Origin: Actinomadura physcomitrii
GTDB lineage: Bacteria > Actinomycetota > Actinomycetes > Streptosporangiales > Streptosporangiaceae
NCBI RefSeq assembly: GCF_008923205.2
Contig: NZ_WBMS02000039.1
Location: forward strand, 7,335 to 71,334
Reading direction: 5' to 3'
DNA length: 64,000 bases
The translations under genes were made by a program, and so were the position numbers. The notes under the pieces were generated by a model that saw nothing but the letters and a program-made list of their open reading frames with translations, ran no database searches and was not told the DNA's origin. Below, in pieces: positions 26,546-35,085 of the stretch; within the stretch, counting starts at the first letter, position 1; each line of letters starts with the position of its first letter.

Positions 26546-26751
26546 CCCCCTCATACAGCACGTCCGACCTTGCCGCCGTGCGGTGGCGCAAGAGCACCTA
26601 CAGCAACAACGGCGGCAGCTGCATCGAGGTCGCTGCCTTGGGCCCCACACGGCTGATTCGCGACTCCAAGGACCCTCAAGGCCCAGTCCTTGCCGTCTCC
26701 CCCAATGCCTGGACCTCGCTGCTGACCACCATCAAGATCGCTTCTGCCTGA
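26542..26751 (+). CDS. DUF397 protein
   Basis: A 69-aa DUF397 protein: VRWRKSTYSNNGGSCIEVA, RDSKDPQGPVL and a hydrophobic C-terminal helix starting at AWTSLL. DUF397 proteins are small partners encoded next to XRE-DUF5753 regulators and take part in developmental or silencing switches in Streptomyces (WhiJ/BldB-related, Scr-type). Here the partner regulator survives only as a C-terminal fragment. Confidence 0.9.
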   Translation: MTPSYSTSDLAAVRWRKSTYSNNGGSCIEVAALGPTRLIRDSKDPQGPVLAVSPNAWTSLLTTIKIASA

Positions 26752-27253
26752 GAGGCCGGCCAGGGAAGCCACGCACCCCTGCAGCCCCATGGAAGCGCTA
26801 GGGCCACAGGGAACTTACGCTTCAGGTCGTGGCGGGCTGGCGCGGCCCGCCACGATGGAGGGACACCAAGACCCGGGGCCCTCCTATGACCAGGGGAACC
26901 ACGACATCCGCGGCAGCCGCGAGCCTCGGGTGGTCGCGGTCAAGAGGCCGAAGATTCCCTCCGCTCCGCGTGCATGCCGCGGAGCTAACAGACCATCTCG
27001 AGCGAGGCGCGACAGACGCCGCCCCTGCCGGACATCGCTTGCAGTCGCGCGGCTCTGCTCATCCGATGCGCGACGGGCACCTGGGCGCGGGCACCCTCTC
27101 GCCACGTGTCTGCCAAGCCGTCATACGCCATCAACAGACCGTGATGACTTTTGGGTCGAACCACTTGGGCGTGGGCCAGCGTGTACCGGACCGCCGACGC
27201 CGTCTCCGGCCATCGCTATGGCGCGGTGAGCAACGAAGTAGTAGAAGTTCTCC
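26752..27253. other. Intergenic with 10-bp hairpin
   Basis: A perfect 10-bp stem (26828-26837 with 26845-26854, 7-nt loop) lies 77 nt after the DUF397 stop and may terminate transcription. I see no gene in the remaining 400 nt. Confidence 0.45.
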
Positions 27254-28168
27254 ATGAGCCACCTGGAGATCGAGGACTTCGACCGACGCCTGCGCAGCGC
27301 TGCCATGGCATGGCTCGACGGCCGGTGCACGCCCGACAATCCTGTCGTCGAGCGCACCGAACTCCTCGATTTCCGATTCGAAGGCCGCCGGATTCCGCTC
27401 ATCGACAACCAGCTCGGCATCCGCAAACCGAAAGATCTGGTGGCGGCGCTGTCCATGCTGACGACGTACACGTCCGATGGACAACGCGCCCCCTACGAGG
27501 ACGCCCTCGGCCCGGACGGCTTTCTCAGGTATAAGTACCAAGGCAACCCGCAGCACTACACCAACAGAGGCCTACGGGAGGCTCACACGCTCGGAGTACC
27601 GCTCATCTGGTTCTTTGGCGTCCAGCAGGGCCTGTACCTCCCCTTCTACCCCGTCTGGATCGTCGCGGACGAACCGGAGCAGTCACAGGTCGCGGTCGCG
27701 CTCGACGAGTCGCAGACGAGGCTGGCCGACCATACGTCGCTGACTCCCCTGGAGCGCAGGTACTCCGAACGGATCAGCAGGCAACGGCTCCACCAGCCCG
27801 TGTTCCGGCAGCGAGTCATCCGCGCCTACAACACCAGTTGCGCGATGTGCCGCCTGAGGCATGTCTCGCTGCTCGACGCCGCGCACATCATCCCCGACAG
27901 GGACGACCGAGGCCTGCCGGCCGTTTCCAACGGGCTGTCCCTCTGCAAGATTCACCACGCCGCGTACGACGCCAACATCCTAGGAATACGCCCCGACCTG
28001 ACAATCCAGGTCCGCACCGACATACTCCAAGAGATCGACGGGCCGATGCTCAAACACGGCCTTCAGGAGATGAATGGCCTGACTCTCACGCTCCCCCGGC
28101 GACGGGCCGACCGCCCGAACTCGGAGGCCATAGAGCAGCGTTACGAGGCCTTCCGCAACGCGAGCTGA
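27254..28168 (+). CDS. HNH endonuclease (restriction-like)
   Basis: A 304-aa protein of a widespread family annotated as predicted restriction endonuclease. The N-terminal domain (about 1-170) contains LRYKYQGNPQHYTNRGLR and GVPLIWFFGVQ. The C-terminal HNH domain has CAMCRLRHVSLLDAAHIIP and NGLSLCKIHHAAYDANILGI, with paired Cys, the catalytic His (DAAHI) and downstream His ligands. It may cleave foreign or modified DNA. No methyltransferase is nearby, so it may be a solitary type IV-like or homing-type nuclease. It converges with the ATPase gene, with one base between stops. Confidence 0.85.
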   Translation: MSHLEIEDFDRRLRSAAMAWLDGRCTPDNPVVERTELLDFRFEGRRIPLIDNQLGIRKPKDLVAALSMLTTYTSDGQRAPYEDALGPDGFLRYKYQGNPQHYTNRGLREAHTLGVPLIWFFGVQQGLYLPFYPVWIVADEPEQSQVAVALDESQTRLADHTSLTPLERRYSERISRQRLHQPVFRQRVIRAYNTSCAMCRLRHVSLLDAAHIIPDRDDRGLPAVSNGLSLCKIHHAAYDANILGIRPDLTIQVRTDILQEIDGPMLKHGLQEMNGLTLTLPRRRADRPNSEAIEQRYEAFRNAS

Positions 28169-28169
28169 T

Positions 28170-28931
28170 TCACTGCTCATGGTGAGCAGTGAGATGTTCG
28201 GCGACGTCATGGAGGTCGGCGACAGGGCGGCGCCGGCGCGATCCGTCTCCCGTCGCGTAAGCGAGGTGAGCCGGCTCCACCCAAACGTTGATCTTGCCGT
28301 TAGGCACTGGGACGGTGACCAGCGAAACACCTCGGCCATGTCGATGCTCGACATCGCGGATGCCCCTAGCGGTCAAAGATGCTGCGAGGTGGCGGGCCGC
28401 GAGGACGGGCGGGGCCGTCAGCTTGGGGTTCGGCCAAGCGCCGAGGAGAGGGAACGCGCACCAGACAGCCTTTCCTCGCTGGCCGCCGCCGAGTCTCGAA
28501 CGCGAGGGGTGCGCTCCCCAGGCGGCAGCGAGCATGGCGACGATGCCCAGGCCCTTGCCGTGCTCGTCGAGCAGGTCGTGCGGGGCGGTGTCTGGGAACG
28601 AGTCGCGACAGGAGTCGAACACCGACACCACGAGTTGCGGCGAGGGCGTGGCGCGGGCCCAGAGCCAGAGTTCTGGGGGGAACGACGTGGCGGGGACGTC
28701 AGGCTGCGCGCCGTGGTTGTAGGCGTTGGTGGTCAGCTCGCTGGCGGCGAGTCCCACGTCGTCGATCACGTCGCGGTCGAGCCCGAGGGTCTTCAGCGCC
28801 ATGGCGATGAGTGATCGGCTGACGGACGCGCTCGTCGCGTCCGAGGGCAGGCGCCATGCGCACATCCCACCGTGCGCTATTTCGGCCGCGTGACCGATCG
28901 ATATTTGCCCGGCCTGCACTGTCTGCACCAT
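28170..28931 (-). CDS. RsbW-like ATP-binding (anti-sigma type) protein
   Basis: A 253-aa protein with a HATPase_c_2 domain in its first 150 residues: ASELTTNAYNHGA (N-box), SCRDSFPD, GKGLGIVAMLAAAWG (G box) and a terminal TVWCAFPL-like strand. The C-terminal 90 residues are not recognised. Such proteins phosphorylate or sequester anti-sigma antagonists or sigma factors. It is divergent from the DUF5753 regulator, the arrangement seen in WhiJ/AbaA-like clusters. GAGGACGG precedes ATG 28931. Confidence 0.85.
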   Translation of the reverse strand: MVQTVQAGQISIGHAAEIAHGGMCAWRLPSDATSASVSRSLIAMALKTLGLDRDVIDDVGLAASELTTNAYNHGAQPDVPATSFPPELWLWARATPSPQLVVSVFDSCRDSFPDTAPHDLLDEHGKGLGIVAMLAAAWGAHPSRSRLGGGQRGKAVWCAFPLLGAWPNPKLTAPPVLAARHLAASLTARGIRDVEHRHGRGVSLVTVPVPNGKINVWVEPAHLAYATGDGSRRRRPVADLHDVAEHLTAHHEQ

Positions 28932-29048
28932 TTTGCACCGTCCTCGCAGGTCAGAGGTTTCTCACTTCCGACCCACAGGGTGCGCCCTTCGGCTTACTCT
29001 TTTCCGGTTCCCAGGAAGTTCTGGAACTTCGGGAGGAAGAAGACGATC

Positions 29049-29858
29049 ATGAACGTCAACGAGCCACCGGACCCGCGATCTTCGATGTGGGCCTGGATCG
29101 CCTACTCACTACGCTTTCACCGCATGCAGCGCGGCCTGACCGGGGACGCCGTGGCCAAGCTGCTCAACTGCGCCCGTTCCTCAATTTCCAGACTCGAGAA
29201 CGGCGAGGCGAAGCTCGACGAGAAGCAGGCTGCCATCCTGGACGAGGCGTGGAACACGGGGCGACACTTCTCCCTTCTCGTCTGGTATGCCCGCCAAGGA
29301 CACGATCCGACCTGGTTCAAGAGCTTTACCGGTCTCGAAAGCAGGGCGTCACTCACGAAGCAGTACAGCGGTCAGCTCATCCCTGCCCTCCTCCAGACGC
29401 CCGCTTACGCGGGCGCGTTGCTCGCCGCAGGACGCGAGAAGGAGATCGAGGCGGCAGTCGCCGATCGGCTGAAGCGGCAGTCCATTCTGGAGAACGACAC
29501 TCCTCCCGAACTGTGGGTACTGCTCGCCGAAACCGCTCTGGTGGTCACCGTGGGCGGCACGAAAGCCATGCGGGAGCAACTTGCAAGACTCTTGGAGATG
29601 TCGGCGCTTTCGCACGTCACACTGCGGATCGTCCCTAACTCGGCAGGCGCGAACCTGGGCCTGGACGGCTCATTCAAGATCATAAAAGTGAAGGAGGGCG
29701 AAGTGGCCTTCGTCGAGGCGCCGAACGGGGGACGCCTGGTCGCGGACGTGCCGGAGGTGGAAAGCTTCAAGCTACGATTCGACCGCATCGGAGCGGTGGC
29801 GCTACCCGTAGACTCGTCTCGAACCCTCATCAAGCAGTACATGGAGGCCATGACGTGA
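29049..29858 (+). CDS. XRE regulator with DUF5753 (WhiJ/Scr1 type)
   Basis: A 269-aa protein with an N-terminal HTH (about 15-60; GDAVAKLLNCARSSISRLENG) and a C-terminal DUF5753 domain (YSGQLIPALLQTPAYAGALL, VTLRIVPNSAGA, SFKIIKV). ATG 29049 follows GGGAGGAAG, while an upstream in-frame ATG would overlap the divergent ATPase gene. It overlaps by four bases with the first of four DUF397 genes, so the operon is translationally coupled. It likely represses or activates the array together with DUF397 partners. Confidence 0.9.
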   Translation: MNVNEPPDPRSSMWAWIAYSLRFHRMQRGLTGDAVAKLLNCARSSISRLENGEAKLDEKQAAILDEAWNTGRHFSLLVWYARQGHDPTWFKSFTGLESRASLTKQYSGQLIPALLQTPAYAGALLAAGREKEIEAAVADRLKRQSILENDTPPELWVLLAETALVVTVGGTKAMREQLARLLEMSALSHVTLRIVPNSAGANLGLDGSFKIIKVKEGEVAFVEAPNGGRLVADVPEVESFKLRFDRIGAVALPVDSSRTLIKQYMEAMT

Positions 29859-30040
29859 CTTCCCCAGCCTGGCGCAAGAGCAGCTACTCGACGGAGGGCA
29901 CCAGCGCACAGTGCGTCGAGGTCGCCGCACTCTCGAACGCTGTCGGTCTGCGGGACAGCAGGCAGCCCGACAGCGGGCACCTCACCCTCGCACCTGAGCA
30001 GTTCGCAGCCCTCGTCCGGCAGATAAAGAACCTCGTCTGA
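29855..30040 (+). CDS. DUF397 protein, array copy 1
   Basis: A 61-aa protein with the DUF397 hallmarks AWRKSSYSTEG, QCVEVAAL, GLRDSRQPDSGHL and a C-terminal AALVRQIKNL helix. The GTG start overlaps the stop of the regulator (GTGA). It is the copy directly coupled to the XRE-DUF5753 gene. Confidence 0.9.
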   Translation: MTSPAWRKSSYSTEGTSAQCVEVAALSNAVGLRDSRQPDSGHLTLAPEQFAALVRQIKNLV

Positions 30041-30087
30041 CGAGCGTCACGTAACGACGACTGATCGACAACGCATGGAGGACGTCC

Positions 30088-30264
30088 ATGACATGGCGTA
30101 AGAGCAGTCGATCGACACAGGGAACCTCCGGCGAATGTGTTGAGGTTGCCCGCTTCGGCAAGACCATCGGGGTACGTGACAGCAAGCAGCCTCATGCGTC
30201 GCACCTCATCCTCACGACCGCGAAGTTCGCCGTGGTACTGCAGCGGCTCAAGGACGTCAAATGA
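30088..30264 (+). CDS. DUF397 protein, array copy 2
   Basis: A 58-aa protein from ATG 30088: TWRKSSRSTQGTSGECVEVA, GVRDSKQP, ending LKDVK. TGGAGGAC lies just upstream. Its stop overlaps the ATG of copy 3 (ATGA). It is more divergent than the other copies in its middle (KTIG, HASHLIL). Confidence 0.85.
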   Translation: MTWRKSSRSTQGTSGECVEVARFGKTIGVRDSKQPHASHLILTTAKFAVVLQRLKDVK

Positions 30265-30443
30265 CCGCTCCGACATGGCAGAAGAGCAGCAGGAGCACGA
30301 CGCAGGGCGGCGAGTGTGTCGAGGTCGCTGCGTTCTCCGGCGTCATCGGGGTACGGGACAGCAAGGACCGCAAGGCTGGGCACCTCGCCCTCACGCCCGA
30401 GCAGTTCGCAGCGCTCGTCCGATGCCTGAAGCGCCTCGCCTGA
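30261..30443 (+). CDS. DUF397 protein, array copy 3
   Basis: A 60-aa DUF397 protein: TWQKSSRSTTQGGECVEVA, GVRDSKDRKAGHLAL and AALVRCLKRLA. Translationally coupled to copy 2 by a 4-nt overlap. Confidence 0.9.
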   Translation: MTAPTWQKSSRSTTQGGECVEVAAFSGVIGVRDSKDRKAGHLALTPEQFAALVRCLKRLA

Positions 30444-30492
30444 CGAGCGCCACGTCGCGGCATTTGATCGAGGAGCGGACGGAGGGCTTCGC

Positions 30493-30675
30493 ATGACTCC
30501 TCTTGCATGGCGTAAGAGCAACAGAAGCACCAACCAGGGTGGCGAGTGCGTCGAGGTAGCCGCGTTCTCCGACTGCATCAGAATGCGAGACAGCAAGGAT
30601 CCTCATGGTGGCCATCTCGCCCTGGCACCCGCGCAGTTCGCGGCGCTCGTCCGGAGGCTGAAGGACGCTCACTGA
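30493..30675 (+). CDS. DUF397 protein, array copy 4
   Basis: A 60-aa DUF397 protein: AWRKSNRSTNQGGECVEVA, MRDSKDPHGGHLAL and AALVRRLKDA. Separated from copy 3 by 49 nt, it ends the array. Copies 3 and 4 look most alike, suggesting recent duplication. Confidence 0.9.
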   Translation: MTPLAWRKSNRSTNQGGECVEVAAFSDCIRMRDSKDPHGGHLALAPAQFAALVRRLKDAH

Positions 30676-30806
30676 CGGGCCAGGGCGCCTGACGTGCGTC
30701 AGGGCCGTCGTCGGCTCTGAGTCTCTTCGAGCCGATCGGCTCTGCCTGCGACGCGCCGGGGCCGTCGCCGCGTCCGCCGGGAGGGCACCCTCTCTTGTCT
30801 CGACGG

Positions 30807-31600
30807 TCAGGGGCGGGCGAGGAGGTAGCGGGCGAGGATGACGTCGCCGATGGGGCGGACCTCTTCGAGTGTCATCCGGTTGCCGGGGTGGTGCGGGAAC
30901 TCGCCCGTTCCGACGAAGCGCGGGGCTGCGGAGTCGCCGACGAAGAACGGCGCGATGACGAGGTGCAGCTCGTCGGCCAGCCCTGCGGTGAGGAACTGGG
31001 TGTGGACGGTGCCGCCGCCTTCGACCATCAGCCGCTGCACACCCCGGCCGGAGAGGTCCGCGAGCATGGTGTCGAGGTCGACAGGGTCACCGGCGTCCAC
31101 GACGGTGGCGACGTCGCCGAGGTTCTTGTGGCAGCCGTCGACCGCGGTGCTTGAGCAGTACACGATCTTTTCGACGTCGCCGGCGGCGAAGAACTTGGCG
31201 TCGGGGTCGAGGTCACTGCGGGCGGTGAAGGTGACCTTGATCGGGCTTTCGGGCAGACCGCGGGCGATGCGGGCCACGGCGCTCCTCGGTTCGGACGAGC
31301 AGGCGCGGGTTCTCTCGGCGGATGGTGTTGGCGCCGACGAGGATGGCGTCACAACCGGCACGGACGTCGTCGACGCGGTCGAAGTCCTCGTCGTCGGACA
31401 GCAGGAGACGCTCGTCGATGTAGCCGTCGACCGAGGCCGCGCAGGACAGCGGCACTTAGGGGCGTTCAGTTGTTCGGTGCTCCGAGGGTCGTTGTCGAGC
31501 AGTTGCTCGACGATACGGACGAGGTCTTCGCCGGAGTCGGCGCAAGCGTGAGAGCACCGAGCTGCTCATCGTCCAGCGGGGCGCGGAGACGTTGATCGTA
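30807..31600 (-). pseudogene. RibD C-terminal / dihydrofolate reductase-like gene, broken
   Basis: Three frames must be joined: RLRAPLDDEQLGAL (about 31590), SCAASVDGYIDE to VGANTIRRENPRLLV (31455-31290) and ARIARGLPESPIKVTFT to VEGGGTVHTQFL (31285-30807). This is the family of pyrimidine reductase (RibD C-terminal) proteins. A TAA at 31456-31458 sits where a Tyr is expected before VPLSCA. Frameshifts lie near 31280 and also near 31470-31540. The catalytic-domain features are otherwise well preserved, so decay is recent or sequencing errors contribute. Confidence 0.7.
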
Positions 31601-31753
31601 TCGGCGGCGGGTGCTGCTGCTGACGTGGTGTGGCGGCCTTGGGAGGGCGGCGCGGCGCGACTTGGCGCTGTGGGTTTTGGGGTTTTGGGGGCGGCTGTGG
31701 TGGCGGCGGATCAGCATGGGGCGTGGGCGGGTGGGCCGTCCTACTGGAGCGGG

Positions 31754-32071
31754 ATGGTGATGGGTGTGAGTGAGGGCGAGGCGCCGGTGCAGGGGGTCGA
31801 GGATCCCGTTACGGAGGGGTCCTGGTTGGGGCGGGGGGTGGCGTTGTTCACGCCCGTGTTCGCCGTTGCGGCCGGGTGGTTGGCGGGGGTCGTCGCGCAG
31901 TGGGTGCCGGGGGCGCATCTGGACGAGACGCAGGTGACCTCGTTCATGGTGGCGGCGACCACGGCGGCGCTCGGGGCCGGGTGGAAGTGGTTGCAGGGGT
32001 GGCAGCAGCATGAGCGGCTCGTCGCCGAGGGGAAGGCCTCGCCGGTCAAGACGCGGAAGGCGGCCAAGTAG
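31754..32071 (+). CDS. Small membrane protein, holin-like appearance
   Basis: A roughly 105-aa protein with two hydrophobic segments (VALFTPVFAVAAGWLAGVVA and VAATTAALGAGWKWLQGW) and a basic C-terminus. This layout resembles actinophage holins, but no family motif proves it. Two ATG codons (31754, 31760) follow GGAGCGGG; either is possible. The longer upstream frame overlaps the RibD-like pseudogene and is unlikely. Confidence 0.5.
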   Translation: MVMGVSEGEAPVQGVEDPVTEGSWLGRGVALFTPVFAVAAGWLAGVVAQWVPGAHLDETQVTSFMVAATTAALGAGWKWLQGWQQHERLVAEGKASPVKTRKAAK

Positions 32072-32143
32072 GGGATCCGAGGCACCGCGGGGCCGGCTTC
32101 CTATGCTGGGGGCGGGTCGTCGGCCGGGAGGCGGTGGTTCGGT

Positions 32144-32725
32144 GTGGTGTCGGTCGAGGAGTTGCGGGGGTTGCCGGCCGAGGAGCGGGCCGAGCTGCTG
32201 CGGGCGTTGATCGCGCTCGCGGACGAGGACCCGCTGGACCAGCCGCGGTACCGGCGGCGGCGGGGGCTGGTGCTGTTCTTCCTGGTGGCGTGCTGCGCGT
32301 GGCTCGTTCCGTGGACGGTGCTGCTGGGCGTCACGTTGCCGCAGCACTACACGTCCAGGCAGTGGGGCGTGGCGTGGATCGGGTTCGACGCCGCGTTGAC
32401 GGCGGCGTTCGCGTTCACGGCGTTCGCGGTGTGGCGGCGGCTGCAACTGGCGATCCTGGGGCAGGTCGTCACGGGGACGCTGCTGGTGTGCGATGCGTGG
32501 TTCGACGTGATGCTGTCGTGGGGGTCGGGCGAGTTCCCGGTCAGCGTCGTGACGGCGTTGCTGGGTGAGCTGCCGTTGGCGGCGCTGTTCTTCCTGGGGG
32601 CGCGGACGCTGGTCCTGACGACCGTCCGGGCGCTGTGGGTTCGGGAGGGGCGGGCCGGGCCGGTGCCGCGGCTGCGGGAGGTGCGGCTGTTCACCATCGG
32701 ACGTTCTGTCGGTGGCGGCGGTTAG
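32144..32725 (+). CDS. Hypothetical four-helix membrane protein
   Basis: A 193-aa protein with a helical N-terminal cytoplasmic part (VEELRGLPAEERAELLRAL) and four hydrophobic segments (about 43-65, 75-97, 103-120, 135-155), then a basic tail. It resembles uncharacterised actinobacterial membrane proteins. GTG starts at 32144 or 32147. The short spacing to the next gene suggests a possible operon. Confidence 0.65.
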   Translation: MVSVEELRGLPAEERAELLRALIALADEDPLDQPRYRRRRGLVLFFLVACCAWLVPWTVLLGVTLPQHYTSRQWGVAWIGFDAALTAAFAFTAFAVWRRLQLAILGQVVTGTLLVCDAWFDVMLSWGSGEFPVSVVTALLGELPLAALFFLGARTLVLTTVRALWVREGRAGPVPRLREVRLFTIGRSVGGGG

Positions 32726-32735
32726 GGTCCGGGGT

Positions 32736-33377
32736 GTGAGCGAGGAGACGGTTGTCTGGGGGGAGCTGCGGGCGGGCGGGTTCCTGCACGGCGTGCGGGA
32801 GGCGCACCGGGAGGCGACGCTGGCCGTGTTCGGCGGGCTGAGCCGGGCGGCCGGGTTCACCGAGCGGTCGTACGGGGTGACGGCGTTCGACGTGCTGACG
32901 TCCTGGATCGACCGGGTCTTCGACGGGGACCGCCGGGTGGTGCGGGACGATCTGAACGGGTCGCCCGGGTGGCGCTACGGGAAGTACCGGGTGCTGTTGA
33001 AGCGGCACGAGTTCGGGGCGGTGCGGAAGATCAGGTGGGACCGGGACAGCCCCACCAAGCAGGCCGTCGCGCGGCAGGAGTACGCGGAGGACCGGCAGCT
33101 CGCGCTCGACATCGGGATCGGCGCCGACACGCCCGAGGTCGTGACGCTGGTCCTCGCGCACAGCGCGAGCGACGAGCCGCTGGAGATGGAGCTCTTCCTG
33201 GGACGTCCCCGGTGGAACGCCGACGGCGGGACGGCGTGGCACTGGGTCCGGGAGCTGGACGACGCGCTGGGAGGTGATCCACGCCGTAAGCTCGTCGAAC
33301 GGACGATGCCGCTCTGGGACGACGAGGCCGACGTGCCCGTGCGGCTGCGCGAAGAGACGAGCACAGGAACGGCGTAG
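32736..33377 (+). CDS. Hypothetical protein upstream of ImmA/IrrE
   Basis: A 213-aa soluble protein with no recognisable motif. A helical first third (REAHREATLAVFGGLSRAAG) is followed by a region with strand-like character and a Trp-rich end (RPRWNADGG, AWHWVRELDDAL). GTG 32736 is preferred over an upstream ATG at 32712. It ends 6 nt before the XRE-ImmA/IrrE gene, so the two are probably co-translated; the protein may be the target or partner of that protease. Confidence 0.6.
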   Translation: MSEETVVWGELRAGGFLHGVREAHREATLAVFGGLSRAAGFTERSYGVTAFDVLTSWIDRVFDGDRRVVRDDLNGSPGWRYGKYRVLLKRHEFGAVRKIRWDRDSPTKQAVARQEYAEDRQLALDIGIGADTPEVVTLVLAHSASDEPLEMELFLGRPRWNADGGTAWHWVRELDDALGGDPRRKLVERTMPLWDDEADVPVRLREETSTGTA

Positions 33378-33383
33378 GGGACG

Positions 33384-34448
33384 ATGAGCGGACGGGTCGC
33401 CGGGGCGCGGCTGCTGTTCGACTGCGAGCGGCTGACGCTGGCCCGGCGGCTCCGGGGGCTGCGCAAGAACCAGCTCGCGCAGGCCGTGGGGAGCACGCCG
33501 CGGGCGATCGGGCAGTACGAGGCCGGGGTGCAGCGTCCCGAGGACGCGGTGGTGTCGCGGCTGGCGATCGCGCTCGGGGTGCCGGTCGAGTTCTTCCGGG
33601 GCGGGCCCGGGGGCGTGTCGCTGGACGGGGCGCACTTCCGGTCGCTGCGGTCGACCAGCCAGATCGAGCGCGACCAGGCCCTCGCGTACGGGCGGATCGC
33701 GGCGGACGTGGTGGCGGCGCTGGAGGAGCTCGTCGATCTGCCGGTCGTGGACGTGCCGGAGTACGCGGTGCCGCCGGACGAGATCGCGGGCGGCGGGCCG
33801 GTCGAGGCGGCGCGGGTCGCGCGGAAGGCGCTGGTCGGGGAGCCGGGGCCGGTGCCGCACGTGGTGCGGACGCTGGAGGCGCGGGGCGTGGTGGTGCTCG
33901 TCCTGCCGGACGCGGCTGACCGGGTGGACGCGTTCAGCGTCGGGCTGCATCCGCGCCCGATGGTGTTCTTCAACCCGGCGAAGGCCGACTACTGGCGGAA
34001 CCGGTTCGACGGCGCGCACGAGCTGGGGCATCTGGTGATGCACGCCGACGCGGAGCCGGGCGGGAAGATCGTCGAGGACCAGGCGCACCGGTTCGCGGCG
34101 GAGTTCCTGATGCCGGCCGAGGACATCGCGGGCGAACTCCCCCGGTCCGCCGACTGGGACCGGCTCGGCGCGCTGAAGGCGGAGTGGGGCGTCAGCCTCG
34201 CGGCGCTGCTGTACCGGGCGCGGACGCTGCGGGTGATGGACGAGGGCGTGTACCGGAACGCGATGGGCACGCTGAGTTCGCGCGGGTGGCGGCGGCAGGA
34301 GCCGGGCCCTGCGCGCGCGCTGGAGCAGCCGACGATGCTGACGCGCGCGCTGGAAGTCGTCGCTGCGGCGGGCACGGACCGCGACGCGCTCGCCGAACGC
34401 GCCCGCGTCACGCGCGCCGATCTGGACCTCCTCGTCCCGCACCGCTGA
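33384..34448 (+). CDS. XRE HTH plus ImmA/IrrE-type metallopeptidase
   Basis: A 354-aa protein with an N-terminal HTH (about 15-65; KNQLAQAVGSTPRAIGQYEAG) and a C-terminal ImmA/IrrE zinc peptidase. HELGH is at residues 212-216, preceded by RNRFDGAH and followed by the third-ligand region FAAEFLMP (Glu240). Such proteins cleave a repressor or antitoxin in response to stress (ImmA, IrrE) or act as the antitoxin half of TA-like modules. The partner is likely the small gene directly upstream. The last 60 residues are helical and DNA-binding-like. Confidence 0.9.
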   Translation: MSGRVAGARLLFDCERLTLARRLRGLRKNQLAQAVGSTPRAIGQYEAGVQRPEDAVVSRLAIALGVPVEFFRGGPGGVSLDGAHFRSLRSTSQIERDQALAYGRIAADVVAALEELVDLPVVDVPEYAVPPDEIAGGGPVEAARVARKALVGEPGPVPHVVRTLEARGVVVLVLPDAADRVDAFSVGLHPRPMVFFNPAKADYWRNRFDGAHELGHLVMHADAEPGGKIVEDQAHRFAAEFLMPAEDIAGELPRSADWDRLGALKAEWGVSLAALLYRARTLRVMDEGVYRNAMGTLSSRGWRRQEPGPARALEQPTMLTRALEVVAAAGTDRDALAERARVTRADLDLLVPHR

Positions 34449-34719
34449 CCCTGGGTTCCCGCCGGGCGGCGGGTGCGCGGCGTACAGTGAGGGTGAGCGA
34501 GGGGTTTTCGATGCGGGCGGCCAAGCCCGCGTCCCCCTGGTTTCCCGCTACTCGGCCTCCGAGGAGGCCAGACAGGTCGGCGCACGTGACGCCGCGACAC
34601 CGCCGTTCCCGCCCGCGGACGGGCGCCTTCCGCGCCGCGGCCCGCACTGCCGCGCGACGCCGCCCGGGCACGCCGGGCACCGGGAGCCGGCATCCACAGA
34701 CTTCGGATCGGAGATCCAC

Positions 34720-35085
34720 ATGCCCAGCCGTACCGCCTCGTCCGAGGTCGGGCTGAGCCGCGAGCAGCGCGGCGAGCACACCCTCATCGCCCTCAGCGGC
34801 GAACTCGACATCGCCTCGACGCCGTCCCTGCGGGAACGGCTGCACGCGGCGCTGATCGACACCGGCCCGTACGTGGTGATCGACCTGTCGGGCGTGGCGT
34901 TCTGCGACGCGTCCGGGCTGGCGCTGCTCATCGACGCCCGCCGCCGGGTGGGGCCGGGCCGGGCCGTCGTGCTCGCCGCGCCGCGCCCGCAGCTGCTCCG
35001 GCTGCTGCACGTCACCGGGCTCGACCGGGTGTTCACCGTGCGGCAGGCGGCGGAACCGCTCGGCGCCCGCCCGGCGGCCGCGTGA
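34720..35085 (+). CDS. STAS-domain anti-sigma factor antagonist
   Basis: A 121-aa single STAS domain: LIALSGELDIASTPSLRERL near residues 22-41 and VIDLSGVAFCDASGLALL (about 53-70), where the Ser of CDASGL is the usual phosphorylation site. Proteins of this type bind anti-sigma factors unless phosphorylated. It overlaps by four bases with the GAF gene, so the two act together in a partner-switching path. The window encodes an RsbW-like ATPase and a SpoIIE phosphatase elsewhere, but no direct link is shown. Confidence 0.9.
   Translation: MPSRTASSEVGLSREQRGEHTLIALSGELDIASTPSLRERLHAALIDTGPYVVIDLSGVAFCDASGLALLIDARRRVGPGRAVVLAAPRPQLLRLLHVTGLDRVFTVRQAAEPLGARPAAA

Noticed and set aside
26860..27230. 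Several 70-145-aa frames between the DUF397 gene and the HNH nuclease
   Set aside because: No family pattern, ribosome site or codon bias; composition resembles random GC-rich DNA.
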